From assembly GCA_018302135.1 (NCBI GenBank), contig JAGWAE010000005.1, forward strand, positions 1 through 35,553: a DNA stretch of 35,553 nucleotides. Reading direction: 5' to 3'. Position numbers and translations under genes: made by a program. The DNA is from Candidatus Woesearchaeota archaeon (lineage in GTDB: Archaea > Nanobdellota > Nanobdellia > SCGC-AAA011-G17 > PNOQ01). Shown one piece after another: positions 27,701 to 35,181 of this stretch. Every line of letters starts with the position of its first letter. The stretch's first letter is position 1. The notes below the pieces were generated by a model that ran no database searches, had not been told where the DNA came from, and was given only the letters and a program-made list of their open reading frames with translations.

Positions 27701-28398
27701 ACTTTAATTTAGGTGATGCTGGTGAAGAAATTGACCTAACTAGTTATGGTTATGATGAGAATGGAACAATTTACACATATGTTTTGGGTTGTGTTGATGT
27801 AATAAGTCAAGATAATTTTGGAACAATGAATTATTCTTTTATAGTTTATCCATCATTTGGATTAAATGTTAGTGCACCTGAAGATGGAGAAGAACTTTAT
27901 ACAACAAGACCAACTATAAAAATAGAAACTGAAGTTAATAGTCAATGTTTATATAAATTTGATAATGAAATAAATTGGACTAAATTAAATGATTTGATAG
28001 ATACTAAAATATATGATTATAAAATTAAGAGAGATATTACATCTTCTCCAGAAGGAACACAACATACATTGTATGTTAAATGTGTCGATACTGGACATAA
28101 TGTTGTTGAGAAATCAGTTAACTTTTATGCTGTTTCTGATGTTGAGCCAGCTTATCCAGTAAGGATATATACAACTGGAAGTTATGGTAGTGGACAGCTA
28201 CATGTTTTGTTAAATGAGCAAGCAGTATGTAAATTTATGACTGATAATTCTGATTATGATTATGAAAGTGAAGGAACTTTAATGAGGGCTGTACCTCCAG
28301 AAAATGAGGAACAAGTTACTACATGGGATAACACAGTTTATTATATTAAATGTAAGGATGAGTTTGATAATCTTGGAGGATTTACGATCTATCCATAA
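24775..28398 (+). CDS. Giant (1207 aa) secreted Cys-rich protein with internal hydrophobic/amphipathic region and C-terminal Ig-like domains
   Basis: Signal peptide, many Cys in the N-terminal third, central hydrophobic stretches, KKAAEEAGKKAGEAASKEATKEAA helix, beta-rich C-terminus. Confidence 0.8.
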   Translation: MLNKNKFGLIFGFLLIIIISSNVNALPSCCLKTNDNQFCIDDALNCASGQSISGSCDDLQITQCNKGTCVPSNGVCLSDYRKEQCTSQGGIFFSEPKEQVSECKIGCCKETSTCGVVQKTQCSGEFDASITDSATCDSSCAPNELGCCVSSTNCEFGKRIECTDGTFEAGKQCNQNQFCNAKFPTHKYTACGDNNLIANSELDVYWYDSNGNMEEKVGTKDSKGVVWKVDGKDMDGECKYPDEKCFDPDEKGGRENAYCKSTACIIEGQCPECKPETFLHGESICLDIFKGHFTNDQKSKYLKEYVLACDSGEIVEDRELTRSEEICVDTSQVIDGVTRKKADTIPNEWQSCLGCGGDSSSVLDYGGYIPIFGAVPMSAFGTWCGTGSISNSVPGGFGATTCDDIKGEREVTMCYYDNDFWAPLGSCNPVYTPSTSEKCGDCGKGGDGKTNVCTEQECNALGDCEFKENKGLDVDGLAQTGALAIGGATAVMAASQVACNAIAWIPGAQVVCFHTSLSGVGGVFGSSLFWGVYSLVIGTTVGSSQGYEDMYNDFSYNKGGYYDLAQFIAAGNAVSSSLGKDVGVNYNMWYRSTSAGIQGMNLLLDLENEISQTSVGNTATSFFAEKIGRKVLYNQAYEKAVKEFGGTFVTEEAYKKAAEEAGKKAGEAASKEATKEAAIGAGSVLAKVLNVAGVAYSVYSASEAWQTGSCNPETAHTNSDHCEQCGAGEGQFFCTEDRCKILGADNGHCKYLPGKDGVDGTCITNDPGDVALPNIERIKLEFYDINESFVLEKIVEDNVLTMDNAIDWNKADLVKINITTSSRSNCKAGFVAEANYSGMEYTFEDGFTETHTLNFSLTEEIKTNSESTLFIKCENTNGKTHGPKDDMNRIVMKFKARPDVIPPTFKSIDPYTAFSLPEGTNNITVTLKVYDNNGVAGCKFSEEKTNYAEMEGTFNKGSKIECPGSTVKDCDTFTNNFNLGDAGEEIDLTSYGYDENGTIYTYVLGCVDVISQDNFGTMNYSFIVYPSFGLNVSAPEDGEELYTTRPTIKIETEVNSQCLYKFDNEINWTKLNDLIDTKIYDYKIKRDITSSPEGTQHTLYVKCVDTGHNVVEKSVNFYAVSDVEPAYPVRIYTTGSYGSGQLHVLLNEQAVCKFMTDNSDYDYESEGTLMRAVPPENEEQVTTWDNTVYYIKCKDEFDNLGGFTIYP

Positions 28399-28416
28399 GC
28401 CTTTAGGAAAGGCTTA
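28396..28416 (+). promoter_or_regulatory. Perfect 9-bp RNA hairpin at the gene junction (TAAGCCTTT-AGG-AAAGGCTTA)
   Basis: Exact inverted repeat beginning at the TAA stop codon of the giant ORF; no T-tract follows. Confidence 0.6.
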
Positions 28417-28431
28417 TCATCCCAAAGGAAA

Positions 28432-28905
28432 ATGAAAAAAGCTCAGATTATGGCTCAGCCATTGATTTATATTTTTTATGTTGTTGTAGCTGCATTAATT
28501 CTTTTTTTTGGAATAAAAGTTATTGGTAATGTAAATGATAGTGCAGATAAAGTAGAATATTTAACTTTTGTTGGTGATGTTGAAAAAAAAGTTAATACAG
28601 TTTATCAAGATAATTTCGGTAGTGTTATTTCTTTAGATGATATTAGTGTACCTAAAGAAGTTATTGAAATTTGTTTTGTTAGTAATAAAGATTTGACTAA
28701 AGTTACAAATGATAAGTTAAAACAATTAATTAGTATATCTGATTTAACTCAAAATAATGTTTTCTTTGGTGGGGTTGAAATAAAAAACGGTCCAAGTAGA
28801 AATTTTGAGCACTTAACAATTGATGGAACTATATGTGATAGTACAATAGATAGAAAAATAAATTTAGTTTTGGAAAACATTGGTGATAGTGTTAAAGTAA
28901 GATAG
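28432..28905 (+). CDS. Pilin-like protein
   Basis: MKKAQIMAQPLIYIFYVVVAALILFFGIKVIG. Confidence 0.7.
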   Translation: MKKAQIMAQPLIYIFYVVVAALILFFGIKVIGNVNDSADKVEYLTFVGDVEKKVNTVYQDNFGSVISLDDISVPKEVIEICFVSNKDLTKVTNDKLKQLISISDLTQNNVFFGGVEIKNGPSRNFEHLTIDGTICDSTIDRKINLVLENIGDSVKVR

Positions 28906-28941
28906 AAAAGTTATTTAAACTTTGATTCTTAAAATGTTTTT

Positions 28942-29748
28942 ATGAAAAAAGCAGAGGTGCAGTTTAATCTAATTTTTGTAATTGTCGCAGGTGTTATGAT
29001 TTTAGCATTTTTTTTGTTCTTTACAACTAAGTATATTGATCTAAAAGAAAAACAAGAAGCAGCTAAGATATCTGGACAGATTGATAATCTATTATTAGGA
29101 TTGAAATTTAATACACAGTATAAAGAATTAGATGTTCCAAATTTTAATTTGAATGTGAACTGTGGAAATATAACTATTAATAATAGATTTACTAAAGATT
29201 TAGATTATGTGTTTTTTGCAACTAATGGAACTAGTAAAAAATTAACATTCTGGGTTAAAGAAGTTGAAAAGGGATTTAGAATTGATAACGTTGTTTTTAT
29301 TATTGATAATACTAAAAAGTATTATTCTGATAGAGAATTTTTCCCGGACTTTGTAAATGTAAATGAAGACTACGATGTTGGTGTATTTTTTAATAGTTGT
29401 CCAAATAATAATAAAAAAGTAATTTGTGTTGATGGAAATAATATTAATTATAATGGTGAAAGTTTTTATTCGTTTGATGATGCTTTAATTTACGGGGCGG
29501 CATTTGGTAATTTTGATAACTTTAAATGTAGCTATGAAAAATTAGTTGATAAATTGATTATTTTATATGATATTTATTTGAAGAAAAACGAAGGATTTAA
29601 TGATGGCCAAGAAATAAGAAGCCAAATTAGTACTTTACTTTCTGAAAATAAAAATAAAATTGTTAATGGTAATTATGATGTTGATAATAGTCAATTAGAT
29701 TTACTGAATACTAAACTAAGTAATTATGAACTAGAGGTTTTGTACTGA
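28942..29748 (+). CDS. Pilin-like protein
   Basis: MKKAEVQFNLIFVIVAGVMILAFFLFFTTKY. Confidence 0.7.
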   Translation: MKKAEVQFNLIFVIVAGVMILAFFLFFTTKYIDLKEKQEAAKISGQIDNLLLGLKFNTQYKELDVPNFNLNVNCGNITINNRFTKDLDYVFFATNGTSKKLTFWVKEVEKGFRIDNVVFIIDNTKKYYSDREFFPDFVNVNEDYDVGVFFNSCPNNNKKVICVDGNNINYNGESFYSFDDALIYGAAFGNFDNFKCSYEKLVDKLIILYDIYLKKNEGFNDGQEIRSQISTLLSENKNKIVNGNYDVDNSQLDLLNTKLSNYELEVLY

Positions 29749-30185
29749 TGAATAAAAAAGCTCAGATTGGAATACAGGAAACAATTTTAGTAATTTTTGT
29801 ATTTTTTATAGTGTTAATGATAGGTATGATATTCTTTTTTCAGTTAAATATGAAGTCTATTCAAAATGATATTGATCAGTATAATGAATTTAGGTTTAAA
29901 CAGTTAATAGATATTGTTCCCAATATGGCTGAATTAAGATATTCTAAGTTAGGGGTTGAAGATGTATATTGTATTGATTTGTTGAAAGCTAGAGCGTTTA
30001 GTGAGATTAGTAGCGAATATGATTTTGGTAAAAAAGAAATAAAATTAATTTCTGGTGATGAAATAGTTTTGTATTCTAAGATAGGTAGAGGAGAGATAAG
30101 AAAAGTTACTAGCCCTGTTTGTGTTTATGATCCTAGAAATGGTAAATTTTATCTCGGCGAATTAGATATCGGGTGGTGGGCATGA
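29748..30185 (+). CDS. Pilin-like protein
   Basis: MNKKAQIGIQETILVIFVFFIVLMIGMIFFFQ; overlaps the previous stop (TGATG). Confidence 0.7.
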   Translation: MNKKAQIGIQETILVIFVFFIVLMIGMIFFFQLNMKSIQNDIDQYNEFRFKQLIDIVPNMAELRYSKLGVEDVYCIDLLKARAFSEISSEYDFGKKEIKLISGDEIVLYSKIGRGEIRKVTSPVCVYDPRNGKFYLGELDIGWWA

Positions 30186-30598
30186 AAAAAGGACAAGTAG
30201 AAACTGTTGGCCTGGTTATAATAGTAATATTGTTATTATTGATAGGTTTAGTTGTTCTAATATTTTCTAGCAGGAATAAAGTTGATAGTAGTGAAGATTT
30301 GTTTTTGACTATGAAGGCTAATAATTTGGTTAATTCTATTTTGCATGTTGATGTAGGGAATAGTAATTTTGAACAAAAGGTTATTGATTGTTGTGCTGGT
30401 GTGGATGAGCTTTCTTGCAGAGATATGGAAGATGTGATTAGTTCTGGAATGGCTTTAATTGATGAAAAGATGACTTTTTCGGTTATTTGTATTGGTGGTG
30501 AGTTGAAGAGTTTTGGTGATTGTGAGTTTGGATTAAATTCTGTACGTTTGAAGTTGCCTTCCGAGGATATTTTTTACGCAACTATTTGTAGGAAATGA
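30182..30598 (+). CDS. Pilin-like protein
   Basis: MKKGQVETVGLVIIVILLLLIGLVVLIFSS; ATG overlaps the previous stop (ATGA). Confidence 0.7.
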   Translation: MKKGQVETVGLVIIVILLLLIGLVVLIFSSRNKVDSSEDLFLTMKANNLVNSILHVDVGNSNFEQKVIDCCAGVDELSCRDMEDVISSGMALIDEKMTFSVICIGGELKSFGDCEFGLNSVRLKLPSEDIFYATICRK

Positions 30599-30667
30599 GG
30601 TTTTGGGGCTTGTAGTGCCTGAATTTTGATGTTTTGGGGGTATATTATCTACTGTAGTCTATAAATG

Positions 30668-30787
30668 TTTATAAATGAAAAATCTGCCGTTAATCTTACG
30701 AGGCTAGTTTGGTATATGAAGATTAGGCTCGATAAACATACCCTTTTAAGGGAAAAAAATATCTGAACGGAGGTGTAGATTTCAGAT
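30668..30787 (+). promoter_or_regulatory. S-layer gene promoter/leader: TATA-like TTTATAAAT, interleaved inverted repeats, SD GGAGGTG in a hairpin loop
   Basis: TAATCTT/AAGATTA, CGAG/CTCG, GGTAT/ATACC, CCCTT/AAGGG and ATCTGAA/TTCAGAT complementary pairs read directly. Confidence 0.55.
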
Positions 30788-32792
30788 GAAAAATTTTATT
30801 AGAAAAGTAGCAGCTGTAAGTGCTGGTGTAGTAATGTTAGGAACAACACTTGGTGCTGCTGTTGCTGCAGATTTGTCTAACTTACCTGAACCAATTGTAA
30901 CAAATGGTGCGTATATTAGCACAGCAATGGTTGTTGGTAGTAATGACGATATCGGCGCAAGGACAACATTGAAGACATATTTTGACGGACTTGTAACATC
31001 ATCTAGTGACTATACGTATAGTACTGATTATGATGCTGAAGACGATGTTGAGCTGGATAGTAATATCGCAGGTTTCGGTGCAGTTGACGAGGATTTATTG
31101 ACTGGTCTATTCGAAGGTGAAATAGAAGTTAATGATACTGATTACACATCTAGAGAAGTATTTAACTTCACTTCAGGTGCTAGTATAAATACAAGTTGGC
31201 AAAGTACATATGATGACTTTGGAACTGATCCTTATTTAGCATATGCTGCTGGATCATTATTCTATGGTTATTTGTTTACTGATAATGTGCCTAACGAAAT
31301 GGTAAGCAGTACTAAAGAATTACCTTTAACCTTCTTAGGAAAGGACATAGAAATAGTCAGTATAGATTCTGATGGTTCGCCAGATTCAGTTACAATGGAT
31401 ATTGCAACTGAAATATCTCTTGACTCTGGTGCAACATACAGTTATAAAGGACATACTGTGACTTTAGTAAGAGTTTATTCTACTAGTGTAAGTGTTGATG
31501 TCGATGGTGAAGAACAAATAATTAGTACAGCTAGTGAAAAAGACTTTGGAGATGACATTTCTGTTGAATTGGATAGTGTAGGTTATTCTTCGGATGATCC
31601 TGCTTTAAGTTCAGCAGTATTAAAGTTAACTGAGCAAGGTGTTTCAAGCACTGCAGCTGATGGAGATGCATTTGAAGTATTTACTGATTACGATACTAAT
31701 TCGCATTCACCTTGGGTTTGGGATGTTGAGATAGATGGTAGTGGTAATTTAGCCAGGTTTGGAATTGTAAATAGATTTGGAGCAGATGATATCACACCAA
31801 GTCAAAGTTATAAACCAGCTCCAATTACGGTAGACGGAACTGTAGTATTTCCAAATGATTACGCTGCATTAGTATGGGATAGTGTAGATACTGAAAACTA
31901 TGCTGACTTTGAAATAACACTTAGTGCTAGTACAACTTTGAATGATGTAGATGATACCTCTATTCAAGTAACTAGTGTGCCTGTTATGACGATTGACTCT
32001 CCAGATGGTGATTACTTTAAGTCGGGAAGTAGCAATTATGAAACTATGTATTTAGCTTTCAATAACACTAACGGTGCTTATGTTGGTACACAATTATGGG
32101 GTGAAGATAGTGAAGGTACACATAGATTAGATACTTCATTTTTGACTTCAGATTCGTTTACTATAGACTACAATACCAATGATGATGATATTGCTATAAC
32201 ATATGCAAACGTTTCGGAAAATACATCTGTAAATCTTACAATTACTGCAAATGATTGGGTTGCAAGAACTTTATGGACATATGCAAATAACTACTTTGTT
32301 ACGGATGGAGAAGCAGATGCAACAGATATAACAATAAATAATACTCTTTTAGGTACAAGAGAGTATCCTGTATTGTTGTATGATGGTGCCTATTTTGACA
32401 CACCAAAGTCTAATTTCCAGAGCGATAGGATTAAATTTAGTATACCAAGTCAAGATTTGAAATCAACATTCAAGGTGTATTTGATTGAATCTGCTGGAAA
32501 GACTGAAGCTGATTTGATGACTTCAACTGAAGATGTAACTGGTTATGATAACTTAGTATTAGTTGGTGGTCCATGTGTAAACAGTGTAACTGCTGATTTC
32601 ATGGATACGACATTCCCTGCATGTGGAACAGCATCCGGTATTGCTCAAGATAAAGCGGTTATCCAGATGATAACTCAAGGTGAGCAAACTGCTTTGGTAG
32701 TTGCAGGTTGGGAAAAAGCTGATACGCAAAGGGCAGCAACGAAAGTAGCTGATCCAGAAAGTGTATTGACCGGCGCAAGTATGATTGTATAA
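30786..32792 (+). CDS. S-layer protein
   Basis: MKNFIRKVAAVSAGVVMLGTTLGAAVAADLS signal peptide; acidic, Thr/Ser-rich; C-terminal LVLVGGPCVNSVTADFMDTTFPACG resembling archaeal S-layer C-terminal domains. Confidence 0.9.
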   Translation: MKNFIRKVAAVSAGVVMLGTTLGAAVAADLSNLPEPIVTNGAYISTAMVVGSNDDIGARTTLKTYFDGLVTSSSDYTYSTDYDAEDDVELDSNIAGFGAVDEDLLTGLFEGEIEVNDTDYTSREVFNFTSGASINTSWQSTYDDFGTDPYLAYAAGSLFYGYLFTDNVPNEMVSSTKELPLTFLGKDIEIVSIDSDGSPDSVTMDIATEISLDSGATYSYKGHTVTLVRVYSTSVSVDVDGEEQIISTASEKDFGDDISVELDSVGYSSDDPALSSAVLKLTEQGVSSTAADGDAFEVFTDYDTNSHSPWVWDVEIDGSGNLARFGIVNRFGADDITPSQSYKPAPITVDGTVVFPNDYAALVWDSVDTENYADFEITLSASTTLNDVDDTSIQVTSVPVMTIDSPDGDYFKSGSSNYETMYLAFNNTNGAYVGTQLWGEDSEGTHRLDTSFLTSDSFTIDYNTNDDDIAITYANVSENTSVNLTITANDWVARTLWTYANNYFVTDGEADATDITINNTLLGTREYPVLLYDGAYFDTPKSNFQSDRIKFSIPSQDLKSTFKVYLIESAGKTEADLMTSTEDVTGYDNLVLVGGPCVNSVTADFMDTTFPACGTASGIAQDKAVIQMITQGEQTALVVAGWEKADTQRAATKVADPESVLTGASMIV

Positions 32793-32820
32793 AATTACAA
32801 TCAATTTTTTTTCTTTTTTT
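32783..32820 (+). terminator. Hairpin + T-tract terminator of the S-layer gene
   Basis: GATTGTA/TACAATC stem (32783-32789/32796-32802) followed by TTTTTTTTCTTTTTTT. Confidence 0.65.
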
Positions 32821-32870
32821 GTTAATTTTTTTGAATTTATAGAAAACTTTTTAACTTAGATGTTATTTTT

Positions 32871-33368
32871 ATGGTTATGAGAAAAGAAAATAAAACTAAG
32901 AAAATTTGGTTTGGAATCATTATAGTATTTTTAATGGTAAGCAGTACTATTGGATTTATCTATGGCGGAGAATCTAGTATAAAAAAAGTTAATGGTCATA
33001 AATTTTACAAGGAAAATGGTGTGTGGAGAACATATATAGATAGTATTAATTCTTATTGGGATTTTACTTATTTACCTGATGAGTTAGATTATGATACTTC
33101 TATTTTTGATATAAATACTAACAAAGTATATTTATATGGTAAGAATAATAAAACTGTTGATAATTTTAAATTTATTTTGTTGTACAAAGGAATAACTAGT
33201 GAAATTGTTGTTGAAGAGAATTGTAATCTTGGTAATGTTATGTTTGTTATAAACGATGAAACGACTAATACTGCAGAAGTCATAAAAAAAGATAAATGTG
33301 TTTATCTAAATGGAAACATTAATAAATTTATTGATGGTCTTACTTATAAAATATTTGGAGTGATATAG
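32871..33368 (+). CDS. Secreted small protein, member A of a likely paralogous pair
   Basis: N-terminal signal/TM; two Cys in C-terminal half; ends LTYKIFGVI. Confidence 0.65.
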   Translation: MVMRKENKTKKIWFGIIIVFLMVSSTIGFIYGGESSIKKVNGHKFYKENGVWRTYIDSINSYWDFTYLPDELDYDTSIFDINTNKVYLYGKNNKTVDNFKFILLYKGITSEIVVEENCNLGNVMFVINDETTNTAEVIKKDKCVYLNGNINKFIDGLTYKIFGVI

Positions 33369-34028
33369 ATGAAGAAAAAAATAATAATATTCATGATAGT
33401 ACTTTTTTTGGTTGCTTTTTCCATACCTTTTATTAATAATGAATTAACGGGTAATCATGTTCTAGGAAATGGGATGTATAACTATACCTCGCCAAACAAT
33501 AGAACGTTTAGCTTTGAGAAAGGTTTCGTGGGTGAGAATGAAAGGCATCTTTTGTACTATTATAATCTCGTAGATATTGGTGGGGATGTTGGACGTAAAG
33601 AATTGATTAAAATCCCTTTTAGATATGGTCCTTATGATATTGAAGAAATACATATGGATAATGTTAGAAAGGATATAATTGATGCTGAAGTTATATATTT
33701 TACAAGAGATTATAATCTAGATAGGTTAACAGATCAAAAAGATGGTATAGCTATGTTAACTTTGATGAGAGTTTTGGATGATTCTACTTCTCCTGATATT
33801 TATAAAATACCTACTAGTATAGCTATAACTGAAGCGGTTGATGGAGTGGATTCCCCAGTGATTGGTTGTGTTCAATCTACTGCGGAAAGAAGAATTATTG
33901 AATTGAGACAAGGAGAGGAGAATAGAATTTATAAAGAAGGGGAATGTATAGTCATGGAGTTTGTTACAGCTGATGATTCTATAAAAGTTGCAACTAAATT
34001 GACATATCATGTTTTAGGTATAATGTAG
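33369..34028 (+). CDS. Secreted small protein, member B of a likely paralogous pair
   Basis: Starts immediately after the preceding TAG; signal peptide; two Cys in C-terminal half; ends LTYHVLGIM. Confidence 0.65.
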   Translation: MKKKIIIFMIVLFLVAFSIPFINNELTGNHVLGNGMYNYTSPNNRTFSFEKGFVGENERHLLYYYNLVDIGGDVGRKELIKIPFRYGPYDIEEIHMDNVRKDIIDAEVIYFTRDYNLDRLTDQKDGIAMLTLMRVLDDSTSPDIYKIPTSIAITEAVDGVDSPVIGCVQSTAERRIIELRQGEENRIYKEGECIVMEFVTADDSIKVATKLTYHVLGIM

Positions 34029-34064
34029 TTAAGTTTAAATATAATCTGAATTCTTTTTTTATAT

Positions 34065-34179
34065 GCCGCGATCGCCTAACCTGGTATGGCACTGTTTTAG
34101 ATGAAATAACTTTCTCTAAAGTGTAAGCCTTGAAAGCCAGGCCCGAAAGGGCTTCTGGGTTCAAATCCCAGTCGCGGCG
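34065..34179 (+). tRNA. tRNA-Ser(UGA) with 32-nt intron in the 5' anticodon stem (intron = 34095..34126)
   Basis: GCCGCGA TC GCC TAACCTGGTAT GGC A CTG[TTTTAGATGAAATAACTTTCTCTAAAGTGTAA]GC CTTGAAA GCCAG GCCCGAAAGGGC TT CTGGG TTCAAAT CCCAG TCGCGGC G; long variable arm and G73. Confidence 0.92.
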
Positions 34180-34180
34180 T

Positions 34181-34453
34181 TTATAATCCAAATGATTCTT
34201 CAAAATTTTTCATTTCAATTATTTTTTGCGCAAAATCATAACCCTTTTCAGTTATTATGAAATATACAGAATTCTTTTCTTCAATCTTTTTTATCATCCC
34301 TTTTTCTATTAAATCTTCTAAATAAATATTCATCTGATTATACGAAAGATTGGCCTTGTACATTAAGTGGGTTGGCTTTATTTTGCCTCCCTTTTTTTGA
34401 ATAGATATAATCATATCATGAATTATATCAATTCTGCTTCTTTTTCTTTCCAT
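34181..34453 (-). CDS. Winged-helix transcriptional regulator (COG3432-like)
   Basis: [71 protein letters not shown]. Confidence 0.88.
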   Translation of the reverse strand: MERKRSRIDIIHDMIISIQKKGGKIKPTHLMYKANLSYNQMNIYLEDLIEKGMIKKIEEKNSVYFIITEKGYDFAQKIIEMKNFEESFGL

Positions 34454-35153
34454 GAATTATTATATTCCTAAGTATTAAAAATAATAATAAATATCCTAAT
34501 AATTGAATTATCTCTGCAAGAATAAAAAATGATTTATCCACTGAAACAAACATGAATAATATTTGACTTATGGCAATGCTACTGAATGAATATCCAAGCA
34601 CTTTTGTAGATTCGTTTCCCTTTAGTGCATATTTATCAAAGTATAATATTGAAATTATAGTTAGCAACAAAAATGAAGTTATATGGAATACATAATAGTT
34701 TAAATTACTGAAATATGTTGAGATGATTATAAAATAAGTTATTAAAAACATCATTGATTTTGCCTGTTTTTCTTGATAAACACTGTATAGAAAATATAAC
34801 CCTATTAAGTTTAAGAATACAAACAAAGTAAATGTTAGATCTGTAAATATATTGTATGATCTAATAGTTTCTAGTGTGTCTGTTATTATTGTTGGTGAAT
34901 CTGCTCTTATAAACTCATTGTAATATAGTGCTAAGTTAGTAATTAATTTAAAGAAAAATGACGCGCATATTAATAAAAACGCGAATGAAATATACTTATA
35001 CTTTTTGTTTCCTCCGCTTAAGTTATAATATTTCAGACTAATTAAACTAATGGAGAAGAGAACTAAAAAACTAAAAAAATCAATAATAATTGATGGTACA
35101 CTAAACCAATTTGGACTGTTTTCTAATGGTATCATTGAATTTTGAGATATCAA
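34428..35153 (-). CDS. Seven-TM integral membrane protein
   Basis: About seven hydrophobic segments; basic C-terminus [11 protein letters not shown]; overlaps the winged-helix start by 26 nt. TTG start at 35153 or ATG at 35135. Confidence 0.75.
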   Translation of the reverse strand: MISQNSMIPLENSPNWFSVPSIIIDFFSFLVLFSISLISLKYYNLSGGNKKYKYISFAFLLICASFFFKLITNLALYYNEFIRADSPTIITDTLETIRSYNIFTDLTFTLFVFLNLIGLYFLYSVYQEKQAKSMMFLITYFIIISTYFSNLNYYVFHITSFLLLTIISILYFDKYALKGNESTKVLGYSFSSIAISQILFMFVSVDKSFFILAEIIQLLGYLLLFLILRNIIIHGKKKKQN

Positions 35154-35181
35154 TAAACCTTAAAAAGCTTATGAAAACTAT

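Noticed and set aside
30741-30752. CCCTT-TT-AAGGG as terminator of the pilin-like operon
   Set aside because: Two-nt loop is sterically poor, followed by A-run not T-run, and it lies within the S-layer leader.
33994-34203. 69-aa minus [24 protein letters not shown]...
   Set aside because: Antisense read-through of the tRNA-Ser gene; RRDWDLNPE is a typical tRNA-derived false peptide.
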